DNA of 64,000 bases from Solwaraspora sp. WMMA2065. Its GTDB lineage: Bacteria > Actinomycetota > Actinomycetes > Mycobacteriales > Micromonosporaceae. Under the pieces are notes generated by a model. That model was not told where the DNA came from, searched no databases, and was given only the letters and a program-made list of their open reading frames with translations. Of the stretch, positions 1 through 9,404 are shown piece by piece. The stretch spans positions 1,302,001 through 1,366,000 of the forward strand of contig NZ_CP128361.1 of assembly GCF_030345075.1 (NCBI RefSeq), written 5' to 3'. Position 1 is the first letter of the stretch, and each line of letters starts with the position of its first letter. Made by a program: the position numbers and the translations under genes.

Positions 1-1
1 C

Positions 2-598
2 TCCGGCCGCGGTCGCTACGCCGAGGAGGAGACTGGCCGGGGCCGGTACGCCGAGGACGACACCGGCCGGGGCCGGTACGCCGAGGACGACACCGGCGCA
101 CGCCGGCGCTACACCGAGGAGCCGGACCAGCGGCGCTACGCCGAGCCGGCCGGCGGCCGGCGGCGCCAGGTCGCCGACGACGGTGGTTACGAGCCTCGCG
201 AGTCACGGCGTTCGGTGGCGGAGACCATCGGCTCCCGGGGCCGCTACGCTGATGACCGTCCGGTCTCGGGCACCGGTGCCCGTAGCCGGTTCGCCGACGA
301 CCGTCCGGTTTCCGGGGCCGGCCCGCGCGGCCGGTTCGACGACCGTCCGGTCTCCGCCGAGCCGGCCCGCGGTCGGGCGTCGCGCTACCGGGCCGACCCC
401 GATCCGGCACCGGTGGACCGGGAGCTGGATGACTACCTGCCGGCCGACGACACCCCGACGCTGGTCGATCTGGCCTCCCGGCGGGCCCAGCGGGCGGCTG
501 CGGCGGAGTCCGCGGGCAGCCGGCGGTCCCGGCGACGTCGGGACGCGGAGGATTCCGACGACGAGTACTGGACGCAGCTTCGAGGAGAGGCGAATTGA
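2..598 (+). CDS. C-terminal part of a protein with a Tyr/Arg/Asp-rich repetitive tail (5' truncated)
   Basis: The frame is open from the left edge of the window and stops at 596-598, so only the C-terminal part is visible (about 198 residues). It is low-complexity and highly charged. A 10-residue unit of the type GRGRYAEDDT is repeated at least three times near the edge, two copies being identical over 30 bp, and a looser RYADDRPVSG-type repeat follows. The last 60 residues are less repetitive, with an acidic stretch and an Arg-rich stretch before the end. The stop overlaps the TTG start of the next gene (TTGA), so the two are translationally coupled. The partner is a NuoF-like/ferredoxin fusion, so the missing N-terminus could be a membrane redox protein such as a ferric-reductase-like protein; that is an inference from context only. 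Confidence 0.75.
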   Translation, partial: SGRGRYAEEETGRGRYAEDDTGRGRYAEDDTGARRRYTEEPDQRRYAEPAGGRRRQVADDGGYEPRESRRSVAETIGSRGRYADDRPVSGTGARSRFADDRPVSGAGPRGRFDDRPVSAEPARGRASRYRADPDPAPVDRELDDYLPADDTPTLVDLASRRAQRAAAAESAGSRRSRRRRDAEDSDDEYWTQLRGEAN

Positions 599-2073
599 GC
601 ACGGCATCGGTCCCGCCGGTCGCCACCGTCGGCCCGCCCCGGTTGACCGCCGGGTTCGAGGAGTTCGGTCGGCTCGATCTGCGGGCGCACGAACAGGTGC
701 ACGGCGGGGTCGGACCACTGTCGGTCGACGACCTGATGCGCTTGGCCGAAGCGATCGACCTGCGGGGACGGGGCGGCGCCGGGTTTCCGTTCCACCGCAA
801 GGTCAAGGCGGTCGTCGAGTCAGCCGACAAGCAGGACAAACCGGTTGTCGTCGTGGTCAACGCCACCGAGGGGGAGCCAGCCAGCTGGAAGGACAAGGTG
901 CTGCTCACCCGAGCCCCGCACCTGATCCTGGACGGCGCCGCGTTGGCGGCGTACGCGCTGGAGGCCGACGAGATCGTCATCGGTGTCGCCGACGACGGCG
1001 TCGGCGGCGCGTCGCTGTCGGCGGCGCTGGCCGAACGCCGGATGCCGGTGCCGGCCAGCATCGTCACCGTCCCGCACCGGTTCATCTCCGGCGAGGGCGG
1101 GGCGCTGGTCCGGGGCATCAACGGTCTCCCGCACATCCCACCCGGCGTCAAGGTCCGGGCCAGTGACTCCGGGGTGTCCGGCCTGCCGACGCTGCTGTCC
1201 AACGCGGAGACGTACTCCCAGCTCGCCATCGCCGCCCGGCTCGGCCCCTACGAGTACGGCGCGGTCGGCCTGGCCGACGAACCGGGGACGGTGCTGCTGA
1301 CCATCGGCGGGTCCGCCGCCCGTCCGGCCGTGGTGGAGTGCCCCACCGGGACCCCGCTGCGGGACATTCTGGAACTGTGCGAGGCACCGGTCGGACCGGG
1401 GCTGCTGATCGGTGGCTTCCACGGCAAGTGGATCACCCCTGAGGCGGTGTCCGTGGTCGACGTGTCCCGGAAAGGTTTCACCAAGGTCGGTGGCACGATT
1501 GGCGCCGGCATCACGATCCCGCTCGGCGACAGCACCTGTCCGATGGGCGAGGTCGCCCGGGTGGTGCACTATCTCGCCGGTGAGTCGGCCGGGCAGTGCG
1601 GGCCCTGTCGGCTCGGCCTGCCGGACCTGGCCCGCACCGTCGACTCCCTGGTCATCGGCAGCGCGGCGGTCGACATGGTCCGGGCTGCGGCGAGTGTGGT
1701 GAAGGGCCGGGGTGCCTGCAGCCATCCGGACGGTACGTCCCGGTTCGCCATCTCGGCGCTGGAGGTGTTCACCGAGGACCTGGCCGCCCACGCCCAGGGC
1801 GACGGCTGCGGCAAGCCGGTCAAGGGTGTCCTCCCGTTGCCGGCTGACGCGCCGTCCGGCGGCACCAAGCGGCTGAGTGTGGACTGGACCCGGTGCGACG
1901 GGCACGGCCTGTGCGCACACGTGGTTCCGGAGTTCATCCGTCTCGACGCGAACGGCTATCCGGCCTTCCCGCCGTCCCCGGTTCCGGTGTGGTTGGAACC
2001 GGGTGCCCGCAAGGCGGTCAACATGTGTCCGGCGCTGGCGTTGCGGTTCGGCGAGGGCAAGGGCGGCCACTGA
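595..2073 (+). CDS. NuoF-like flavin/iron-sulfur protein fused to a C-terminal ferredoxin domain
   Basis: A 492-residue soluble electron-transfer protein. Residues about 50-400 resemble the NADH-binding 51 kDa subunit (NuoF): a glycine-rich GRGGAGFPFHRK segment, NATEGEPASWKDK, and a cluster region ESAGQCGPCR (330-339) with a later Cys375. The canonical NuoF motif is ESCGxCxPC, so the first cysteine ligand is Ala332 here. The last 70 residues form a small ferredoxin with CDGHGLC and a distal CP pair, the C-x2-H-x2-C pattern of single-cluster ferredoxins found with P450s. The TTG start at 595 is supported by a GAGGAG ribosome site at 582-587 and by its TTGA overlap with the upstream gene. It probably passes electrons from NAD(P)H to or from the upstream partner; the substrate is not shown. 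Confidence 0.85.
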   Translation: MSTASVPPVATVGPPRLTAGFEEFGRLDLRAHEQVHGGVGPLSVDDLMRLAEAIDLRGRGGAGFPFHRKVKAVVESADKQDKPVVVVVNATEGEPASWKDKVLLTRAPHLILDGAALAAYALEADEIVIGVADDGVGGASLSAALAERRMPVPASIVTVPHRFISGEGGALVRGINGLPHIPPGVKVRASDSGVSGLPTLLSNAETYSQLAIAARLGPYEYGAVGLADEPGTVLLTIGGSAARPAVVECPTGTPLRDILELCEAPVGPGLLIGGFHGKWITPEAVSVVDVSRKGFTKVGGTIGAGITIPLGDSTCPMGEVARVVHYLAGESAGQCGPCRLGLPDLARTVDSLVIGSAAVDMVRAAASVVKGRGACSHPDGTSRFAISALEVFTEDLAAHAQGDGCGKPVKGVLPLPADAPSGGTKRLSVDWTRCDGHGLCAHVVPEFIRLDANGYPAFPPSPVPVWLEPGARKAVNMCPALALRFGEGKGGH

Positions 2074-2151
2074 CCGCAGCCGCCGGCCGTCCCGCTTCGC
2101 AAACCGGCACGTCGGCGGCTTCCCTTCCCGACCGGCTGCTGAGACACTGCT

Positions 2152-2727
2152 GTGGTGTTGAAATATGTCAATCTGCCTCGGGTGTCGCGCCGACGCGTCG
2201 CGGCGTGGTGGCTGGTACCGGAGCTGCTGGTGCTGATACTGCTCGCGGGTGGCTTGCACTACTCGACCGCGGCGACCGCGCCGGTGCTGACCGAGGCGCA
2301 ACTGCGCGACGACGCCGCGCTGCGGATCGCGACCACCATCGAGCAGTCCACTGCGGACGAGCACGCCGCGCACGGCCACGAGGTCAACCCGGACGAACGG
2401 ATGCTGTGCACTGCGGAGGTCTGGCGGCTGGACCCGGCCACCGTCCGATCCGACGACGTGGGCACGGCCTACGGCTACTACCTGTGCGCGACAGGTACGC
2501 CGGGCACGCCGTACCTGCTGTCCCGGATGAACGCCGGCCCGATCGTGGCCCGGCTCACCGATCCGCCTGAGTTGACCGTCGCCCAGCTCGACCAGGACTT
2601 TCGGACCCAGGTCGAGGCGATGATCCCGGCGGAGTTCGTCGATCAGGCGTTCAAGGGTTTCACCGACCCGCAACGGGCGGACGGTTTACGGCAGCGCTTC
2701 GAACGCCAGATCAGCGCGGCGGCGTAG
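2152..2727 (+). CDS. membrane-anchored hypothetical protein
   Basis: A 191-residue protein of unrecognised family. A basic N-terminus (RRR near residues 13-15) is followed by one hydrophobic segment at about 20-37 (WLVPELLVLILLAGGLHY), then an outward or periplasm-like hydrophilic domain with two cysteines. This reads as a type II single-pass membrane protein or an uncleaved signal anchor. The GTG start at 2152 is the first in the frame and no strong ribosome site lies before it. It converges on the P-type ATPase gene with only 17 bp between the stops. Function unknown. Confidence 0.7.
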   Translation: MVLKYVNLPRVSRRRVAAWWLVPELLVLILLAGGLHYSTAATAPVLTEAQLRDDAALRIATTIEQSTADEHAAHGHEVNPDERMLCTAEVWRLDPATVRSDDVGTAYGYYLCATGTPGTPYLLSRMNAGPIVARLTDPPELTVAQLDQDFRTQVEAMIPAEFVDQAFKGFTDPQRADGLRQRFERQISAAA

Positions 2728-2744
2728 GCCGCCGACTCCGGGTG

Positions 2745-5700
2745 TCAGACCGGGACCGGGGCGTCGGTGCCGGTAGGCCGCAGCCGGCGCACCGGGCGGA
2801 CGGCCCGGCGTACCCGGTGACCGGCGCCCCGGTGAGCGACATCCGTTGTCAACCGGCCCAGGCGGGTCCGGCGGAGCCGTTCGATCCGTTCCAGCGGCAG
2901 CAGCCCGAGCCCTGCCGCGGCGACCGCCGAACCGCCGACGATCGACCAGCCGACCGGTCCCAGTGGACGGCAGCCGAAGAACTGACTGACCACCGGCGTC
3001 TGCACCACCCCGAACAACGCCCCGAGCGACACCCCGGCGGCCGCCAGTACCGTCGGATCACCCTTCGCGGCGACCGCGGTCTGCGCCAACTGGGCGGCCA
3101 CCAGCGCGGCGAGCGCCACGCTGCCGGCACGGGCGGGGGTGCCGGTGAACCGGGCGGTCAGCCAACCTCCGGTGGTGGCCAGCGCGGTCGCCGCCGCCCG
3201 CCGGGCGACCTGCTGGTTGAGACTGGCGCCGAGCGACGACTCCGGTCCCTCGCGGGCGAGTTCGTCGGCGCTGATTCCCCGTGGTGGGCGGGACGCCACG
3301 GCGATCGCCGGCAGCAGGTCGGTCATCAGGTTGACGAACAGGATCTGCCGGGGGTTGAGTGCCTGCTGGCCGGCGATGAGCGAGCTGCCGACCGAGAAGA
3401 GGATCTCCCCCAGGTTGCCGCCGAGCAGCAGGGCGAGGGCCTCACGCACCGACACCCACATCGCCCGCCCTTCGGCCACACCCTCGGCGATGCTCTCGAT
3501 CCGGCCGTCGACCACGATCATGTCCGCCGCCTGGCGGGCGGCGCTGGTGCCGTGATCGCCGAGGGCGATTCCGACGTCGGCGAGTTGGATCGCCGGTGCG
3601 TCGTTGGCGCCGTCACCGGTCACCGCGACGACCCGGCCCGCCTGGCGCAGCGCCCGGACCACGGCGACCTTGTGGGCCGGACTGACCCGGGCGAAGACCG
3701 CTGTCCGGGACACCAGTTCGGGCAGCTGGTCCGGTCCGGCGGCGTCGAGGTCCGCCCCGGTGACTACCGCGCTGCCGTCGAGCAGGCCGAGTTGCGAGCC
3801 GATGGACTCGGCGGTGCTCGGATGGTCACCGGTCAGCATCACCACGGTGATCCCGGCGCGGCGCAGCCGCCGGACGGCGTCGGCGGCGGTGTCGCGTGGC
3901 GGGTCGGCCAGGCCGAGCAACCCGTGCAGCTCCAACCGGTCGATCCGGTCGTCGTCGAGGTCCCGGCGACCGGACGCGACCCGACCGGCGACGGCGAGTA
4001 CCCGCAAACCGTTGCGGGCCAGCCCGTCGATGGCCAGGTCGATCTCGCGGCGGCCGGCGTCGTCCAGCGGCACCACCCCGTCGGTGCGGCGCCAGGTCGC
4101 GCACCGCGGCAGCACCGTCTCCGGGGCGCCCTTGACGCTGATGACGGCACCACCCGGGCAGGTACCGAGCACCGCGTGGAAGCCCCGGCCCGGCTCGAAC
4201 GGCAGCTCGGCGAGGGGTTCCCAGCCTTCGGCGCCTTCGCGGATGCCCACCCCGGCCGAGTACCCGCCGTCGACCACCGCCTGGTCGGTCGGGTGAGGCA
4301 GTTTCTGATCGCCGTCCGGAACCGGGGTGGCCCGCAGCGCCGCCGACAGAATCCGTCGCAGGTCGGAGCCCAGCGCGTCGACCGGCTCGGTTCGGCGGCC
4401 GTCGCAGACACTCTGCAGCCGGATCGATCCCTGGGTTAGGGTGCCGGTCTTGTCGAAGCAGATCACGTCGACCCGGCCGAGCGCCTCCATCGCCCGGGGA
4501 TCCCGGATCAGCACGTTGTGCCGGGACAGCCGTCTGCTCGCACTGAGCTGGGCGGCGGTGGCGACGAACGGCAGCCCTTCGGGGATGGCGGCGACGGCGA
4601 GGGCCACCGAGGACCCGACCGATTCGGCCAGCCGGCCCCGCAACAGCCCGCTGCCGAGGGTCGCCGCGGCGGCGGCGAGCGCGGTCGGTACCGACGCCGA
4701 GGTGATCTGACGCAGCCTGGCCTGCACCCCGCCCCGGGGGGACTCGTCCTGCACCTGGTCGACGGAGCTGCCAGCCTCGGTCGATCGACCGGTCGCCACC
4801 ACGACGGCGGTTGCCGTGCCGGCGGCCACGGTACTGCCCGCGTACACCATGCTGGTGCGGTCGGCGACCGCGTCGGCTCCGGTGCCGTCGACGGTCTTCG
4901 CTACCGGCACCGACTCACCGGTGAGGCTGGACTCGTCCATCTCCAGCCCGTTCGCGGTGACCAGCCGGCAGTCGGCGGGCACCGAGTCGCCGGCTTCCAG
5001 GCAGATGAGGTCGCCGGCCACCAGGTCCTCCGCCGGTCGGACGTGCTGTTCCCCGTCGCGCTGCAGCCGTACCCGCAGGGCCCCGGCACTGAGCAGCCGG
5101 CGCAGCGCCCGCCCGGCCGCCATCTCCTGGGCACCGGCGAGCAGCGCGTTTGCCATGATCACCGAGAGCACCATGACGGCGTCGACGGTCGATCCGGTCA
5201 TCGCCGACACCCCGGCACCGGCGGCCAGTGGACCGGTCAGCGGGGTGTCCAACTCGGCTGCGGTGGCCTGCCACAGGCCCCGGGCCGGTCCGTCGTCGGA
5301 TTGACCACCGGACTGTTCAGCCTGTCGCTGTCGGGCCTGTACGTCGCTGAGCCCTTCGGTCGAGGAGCCGAGCCGGGTGAGTACCTCGTCGACCGGCATG
5401 GCGTGCCAGGGCGCCCGGCTTCGCGGCGCGGGTGTCGGCCGTCCACGCAGCCCTCGGGCCGCCCGGTGCCCGATCGCCAGGTTGACCAGGCCAGCCACGT
5501 TGTCGATCAGCAACGACCGCGAGCCGCCACGGGGGCTACCGTCGAGCACGCCGAGCGCGGCGGCGGCGACGGAGCCGAGCATGGCACGCCGGGCGCTGTC
5601 GGTGCTCACCGAACGGGCCAACGCCGTCGCCTCCAGTACCAGCCAGGCGGTCTCCAACCCGGGCGCGCAGATCAGGTGAGCACCCCAGGGCGGGCGCCGG

Positions 5701-7298
5701 GCGGCGGCCCGGATCACCCCGATTCCGCAGTCTGCGGCGGCCAGGGCGACGTCGTTACGGGCGGCGATCAGGGTGACCCCGTGACCGGCCTGCTGCAACG
5801 TCCGTACGGAGGCGGCCAGTTTCGATCCCCCGGCCACCGTCCCCGCCGCCTGGCAGCGGCTGGCGAGCATGCTGCCGGTCGGGCCGGTCGCCGGACTGCG
5901 GCCGGCCCGGCTGCGGCCCGCGATGAGCAGCTGGCCTACCCGGCGGGCTGCCGTGGTGAGCGCCTCCGCCAGCGGGTCCAGCTCGGCCTCGGCGCGTACC
6001 AGGGCCATCGGCTCTCCGTGGTGGGTGAGCACCAGCAGGTCGCCGCCAGGAGTCCCGGCCCGGGCGCCGTTCGGCGGAGCACTGCTGCCGAGCCGGTCCA
6101 GCAGGTCGGCTGGCAACGCATGGGTGAGCCGGTGCGGGGCAGTCAACGCCCAGCCGTCGGTGGCTTCGCCGGCGTCTGCTCTGCCGGGGGGCGGCTGGGG
6201 CTGGTCGCGGCCGTCCCCCGGGTCGGTGGCGGGATCGACCAGTCGGGCCGCGACCCGGCGGGCCTGCTCCTCTGTTGCGCTGATCGGGACCACCGCGGTG
6301 ACCAGGGTGCGGCCGGTGAGTAGAACCGAGGCGTCGACGATCACCGTGTCGACCCGGTCCAGCCGGCGCAGCGCGGCGGCTTCCCGCACCACCACGCCCC
6401 GCCGGGCGAGGATCCGGCCGAGCTCCCCGCAGTAGGCGTCGCGGCCGGTCCGGGCGCTGCGCGGGGACGCGACCGCGGTGACTCGGGCGGCACGCTGCCG
6501 GCCGCCCGGCAGCATGGTGAGCATTCCGGCGGCGACCAGGGTCAGCGTGCTCATCCGTTGGGCGTACCGCTCGATCGGGCCGTCCGGCAACGGTCGAGGG
6601 CGGTCCGGCGCCGGCAGCGCCGGTGCGCGACTGCTGTCCGGGTCGGGATGCAGTTCGTGGGCCCGGGCGGCCCACACCTTGTGGTAGGCGGAATCCTCGG
6701 CGATCAGCGCGACCCGCAGTACGGCGTCGGTGAGGCTGGTCAGCGGGCGTTGTGAGGCCGCTGCCACGGCGGTGCTGAACAACGCCTGACCGAGGTCGGC
6801 GCCGACCGGGCCGAGAGTACGGCGCAACCAGGAACGCAGCTGCGGCACGTGCTCGAAGGCGGCGGGCAGTGCGGCGAGTTCGTTGGGTAGTGCGGGCAGC
6901 CGGAGTACCTTGCCTACAGCTCCGACACCGGCGCCGATCAGATCACCGGCCAGTGACACGGCGTTACCGAGGCCGGCGTCGACGTGGGTGGTGCCGGTCG
7001 CTCGCGGGGCGAGGCGCCGCTCCGCGTCGGCGAGCGCGGCGACGAGCCGGGAGTTGCCGAGCACCTCCGGGTCGAACCGGATCACCATCCGGCCCAGCGC
7101 GCCGTTCCAGGCCGCCCAGTGCACCCCGTCGACCTCGTGCAGAGCCTGCTCCAGCCGCTGCACGTCGGCGATCGCCCGACCATGGTCGTCCGTGCTGACC
7201 TCGAGATGGGCGTGGCCGTCGTAGGCCCAGGCGTGCCGGGCGTGGGCCATCCGGCGGTGCCGTACCGAGCTGATAGTGGCTGCCGGACGCTCCAGCAC
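2745..7298 (-). CDS. large CtpH/CtpI-like cation-translocating P-type ATPase
   Basis: A 1517-residue membrane ion pump. The conserved core is complete: LTGES of the actuator domain near residues 792-796, the PEGLP turn of P2-type (Ca/Na-like) pumps, the phosphorylation site DKTGT with Asp949, and the hinge GDGANDAP near 1228. The N-terminal third, about 600 residues, is a long actinobacterial extension; its start resembles a degenerate heavy-metal-associated fold but lacks CxxC. Overall length and layout match mycobacterial CtpH/CtpI (1500-1650 residues). The frame stays open upstream, but GTG at 7298 has a GGGAGG ribosome site 9 bases before it (7308-7313) and begins MLERPAATISS, so I use it. 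The transported ion cannot be read from the sequence. Confidence 0.88.
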   Translation of the reverse strand: MLERPAATISSVRHRRMAHARHAWAYDGHAHLEVSTDDHGRAIADVQRLEQALHEVDGVHWAAWNGALGRMVIRFDPEVLGNSRLVAALADAERRLAPRATGTTHVDAGLGNAVSLAGDLIGAGVGAVGKVLRLPALPNELAALPAAFEHVPQLRSWLRRTLGPVGADLGQALFSTAVAAASQRPLTSLTDAVLRVALIAEDSAYHKVWAARAHELHPDPDSSRAPALPAPDRPRPLPDGPIERYAQRMSTLTLVAAGMLTMLPGGRQRAARVTAVASPRSARTGRDAYCGELGRILARRGVVVREAAALRRLDRVDTVIVDASVLLTGRTLVTAVVPISATEEQARRVAARLVDPATDPGDGRDQPQPPPGRADAGEATDGWALTAPHRLTHALPADLLDRLGSSAPPNGARAGTPGGDLLVLTHHGEPMALVRAEAELDPLAEALTTAARRVGQLLIAGRSRAGRSPATGPTGSMLASRCQAAGTVAGGSKLAASVRTLQQAGHGVTLIAARNDVALAAADCGIGVIRAAARRPPWGAHLICAPGLETAWLVLEATALARSVSTDSARRAMLGSVAAAALGVLDGSPRGGSRSLLIDNVAGLVNLAIGHRAARGLRGRPTPAPRSRAPWHAMPVDEVLTRLGSSTEGLSDVQARQRQAEQSGGQSDDGPARGLWQATAAELDTPLTGPLAAGAGVSAMTGSTVDAVMVLSVIMANALLAGAQEMAAGRALRRLLSAGALRVRLQRDGEQHVRPAEDLVAGDLICLEAGDSVPADCRLVTANGLEMDESSLTGESVPVAKTVDGTGADAVADRTSMVYAGSTVAAGTATAVVVATGRSTEAGSSVDQVQDESPRGGVQARLRQITSASVPTALAAAAATLGSGLLRGRLAESVGSSVALAVAAIPEGLPFVATAAQLSASRRLSRHNVLIRDPRAMEALGRVDVICFDKTGTLTQGSIRLQSVCDGRRTEPVDALGSDLRRILSAALRATPVPDGDQKLPHPTDQAVVDGGYSAGVGIREGAEGWEPLAELPFEPGRGFHAVLGTCPGGAVISVKGAPETVLPRCATWRRTDGVVPLDDAGRREIDLAIDGLARNGLRVLAVAGRVASGRRDLDDDRIDRLELHGLLGLADPPRDTAADAVRRLRRAGITVVMLTGDHPSTAESIGSQLGLLDGSAVVTGADLDAAGPDQLPELVSRTAVFARVSPAHKVAVVRALRQAGRVVAVTGDGANDAPAIQLADVGIALGDHGTSAARQAADMIVVDGRIESIAEGVAEGRAMWVSVREALALLLGGNLGEILFSVGSSLIAGQQALNPRQILFVNLMTDLLPAIAVASRPPRGISADELAREGPESSLGASLNQQVARRAAATALATTGGWLTARFTGTPARAGSVALAALVAAQLAQTAVAAKGDPTVLAAAGVSLGALFGVVQTPVVSQFFGCRPLGPVGWSIVGGSAVAAAGLGLLPLERIERLRRTRLGRLTTDVAHRGAGHRVRRAVRPVRRLRPTGTDAPVPV

Positions 7299-7427
7299 GG
7301 GCGTCACCTCCCTGGCGTCGGTCCGCCCCGGGGGATGACGGTCTGTGATGGCTCTCGTCTCCTCACCGTAGAGCCGGGCGATGCGTAGCTGAGCAGGTTT
7401 CCTGTTTTCGGGGCCGGTGGCGGTCCG

Positions 7428-7451
7428 GAAGTGAGGTCGATTGCTCACTTC
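7428..7451. promoter_or_regulatory. perfect inverted repeat in a divergent promoter region
   Basis: GAAGTGAG (7428-7435) and CTCACTTC (7444-7451) form perfect 8-bp arms with an 8-bp spacer. The site lies in the 238-bp gap between the divergent P-type ATPase and protease genes. CACTTCAAG in the right arm is repeated in near-inverse form as CTTGAGGTG about 25 bp further on, next to a TATGCT box. This is a plausible operator; no regulator is identified. Confidence 0.4.
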
Positions 7452-7536
7452 AAGTAGTTGTCTCGTCGCTCTATGCTTGAGGTGGCCGCTGCGGTCGTCG
7501 ATCGGCCGTTCGCGGCGCTGGTGGGAGGGGACCGCC

Positions 7537-9375
7537 GTGACGCAGCCGGATGACTGGGACAGCCGTACGCTGATCGCGCTCGCCGGCCGCCCCCGGGCCG
7601 CCCCCGGGCTCGCTGCGGTGCTGCGCGAGGTGGCCTTCCGGTACGGTGACCGGCTCGGCGACGCCGAGCGTGCCGACCGCGACGGCGAACCGCAGTGGCA
7701 CCACCGGGTCCGGCAGGCGTTGGACCGGCTGCGCGCCGCCAACCTGGTCACCGGTGGCCGGACCTGGTCGTTGACCGACGCCGGTCGGGCGCGGGCTACG
7801 CTGCTGGCCGGCCACCGGGCATCGGCTGTGCCGGCACCCGACGGGCCGCCCGCCACCGTCGGCAACGGCGCGCCCGGTCCGGACAGTCCAGCACCGCTCG
7901 CCGCGCCCGGGGTGATCACCGATCCGTTGCGGGCGGTAACCGGGCGGCAGCGCCTCGGCTTCCCACTCGGCCCGGACGAGCCGGTGCCGGTGCTGGTCGC
8001 GGTCAACCTGCACTTCGCTGGCGGACCGCAGCGCGCCACCGAGCAGTTGGCCGGACTCTGGTTCCGGGTCACCGCGGGTCGGCACCCCCGGCCACTGGCC
8101 GGCGAGTACGTCGTCGGTGAACTCAGCGTCAACCAGATGAAGCGGCTGGTAGCGGCGGACACCGTGATCGGCGATCCGCATCAGCGCAGCGTGCACCGGA
8201 TCTGGCCGGACTTCCCGGTCCGGCCTCAGATCGACGTCTCGGCGGCCACCATCAAGGCGGACGCGGCCCGGCGGACCTTCAACGCCACCGGCGAACGGAT
8301 CGTCTGGGCGGTGGTCGACTCGGGCATCGACGCGCGGCACCCGCACTTCGCCAGCTACGCGACGCTCAGCGCACCCGAGGTTCGCGACCTGCACCGCAGC
8401 TTCCCGCCCGGGGCGCGGCCCCGGTCACATGACGCGCTGACCGACGACAGCGGCCACGGTACCCACGTCGCGGGGATCATCGCCGGCGGCGTGGACGACT
8501 GGGTGCGTCGGCATCCGCAGCGGACGGTACGGGTGATCGAGCACCGCTACGACATCGACGATCCGGCCGTCCCGGTCCCGGTGTCACGCCCGGTGGTCGA
8601 TCCGGCCTCGATGGTGGGTGTCGCGCCGCTGGCCAGGTTGGTCAGCCTGAAGGTGCTGCACGGCGGGGGTGATCTCACCGAACGGGTGTCCCGGGTGATC
8701 GCCGCGCTGGCCTACGTGCGCGAGGTCAACGCGCGCAGCGACCGGGTGATGCGCATCCACGGGGTCAACCTCAGCGTCGGGTACGAGTTCGATCCGGAGT
8801 GGTTCGCATGTGGCCAGTCCCCACTCTGCCGCGAGGTGGACAAACTGGTCCGGTCCGGGGTGGTCGTGGTGACCGCCGCCGGGAACTCCGGGTACGGCGC
8901 GGTGGGCGCGCCGTTCGGCGTACCGTCGCAATTCACGCTGGGCGCGACGATCAACGATCCGGGCAACGCCGAACGCGCGATCACGGTCGGGTCGACGCAC
9001 CGCGACATGCCGCACACCTACGGGGTGTCCTACTTCTCCTCGAAGGGGCCGACCGGCGACGGCCGCCGTAAGCCCGACCTGGTCGCTCCCGGCGAGCGGA
9101 TCGTCTCCTGCGCGGCGGGTGCCCGGCTGGCCACCACCCAGGCCGGCGGCCCGGACCCGCGCACGGCGGTCTACCTGGAGGAGTCCGGTACGAGTGTGGC
9201 GGCACCACATGTTTCCGGTGCGGTCGCTGCGTTCCTGTCGGTGCGTCGTGAGTTCATCGGCCAGCCTGAGCGGATCAAGCAGATCCTGCTCGACACCGCC
9301 GTGCCGCTCGGCCGCGACCGGCGCTACCAGGGCCACGGGCTGGTGGACCTGATGCGGGCACTGCAGTCGGTGTGA
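7537..9375 (+). CDS. subtilisin-like (S8) serine protease with an N-terminal winged-helix domain
   Basis: A 612-residue protein. Residues about 1-85 look like an Mrr-N type winged helix: a W-x2-RV-x2-AL-x2-LR core followed by WSLTDAGRA. A middle region of about 150 residues is unassigned. The S8 peptidase domain follows with a full triad: Asp261 (VVDSGID), His307 (GHGTHVAG) and Ser553 (GTSVAAPH), plus the oxyanion Asn in TAAGNSG. There is no signal peptide or membrane segment, so it should act in the cytoplasm, unlike most secreted subtilisins. GTG at 7537 is chosen over the longer frame because GGGAGGGG lies 7 bases upstream (7523-7530). Its stop overlaps the possible GTG start of the hydrolase gene that follows, so the two form an operon. 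Confidence 0.85.
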   Translation: MTQPDDWDSRTLIALAGRPRAAPGLAAVLREVAFRYGDRLGDAERADRDGEPQWHHRVRQALDRLRAANLVTGGRTWSLTDAGRARATLLAGHRASAVPAPDGPPATVGNGAPGPDSPAPLAAPGVITDPLRAVTGRQRLGFPLGPDEPVPVLVAVNLHFAGGPQRATEQLAGLWFRVTAGRHPRPLAGEYVVGELSVNQMKRLVAADTVIGDPHQRSVHRIWPDFPVRPQIDVSAATIKADAARRTFNATGERIVWAVVDSGIDARHPHFASYATLSAPEVRDLHRSFPPGARPRSHDALTDDSGHGTHVAGIIAGGVDDWVRRHPQRTVRVIEHRYDIDDPAVPVPVSRPVVDPASMVGVAPLARLVSLKVLHGGGDLTERVSRVIAALAYVREVNARSDRVMRIHGVNLSVGYEFDPEWFACGQSPLCREVDKLVRSGVVVVTAAGNSGYGAVGAPFGVPSQFTLGATINDPGNAERAITVGSTHRDMPHTYGVSYFSSKGPTGDGRRKPDLVAPGERIVSCAAGARLATTQAGGPDPRTAVYLEESGTSVAAPHVSGAVAAFLSVRREFIGQPERIKQILLDTAVPLGRDRRYQGHGLVDLMRALQSV

Positions 9376-9404
9376 CCACCGGTTGCGGCGGGAGGGGCCC
9401 GATG

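Noticed and set aside
820-2673. 617-codon minus-strand ORF opposite the NuoF-like gene
   Set aside because: Shadow frame: Arg/Gly/His-rich, no domain, overlaps a gene with clear motifs.
7299-8162. N-terminal extension of the P-type ATPase to about 1800 residues
   Set aside because: It would run antisense to the protease gene, and GTG 7298 has a strong ribosome site and matches the usual family length.
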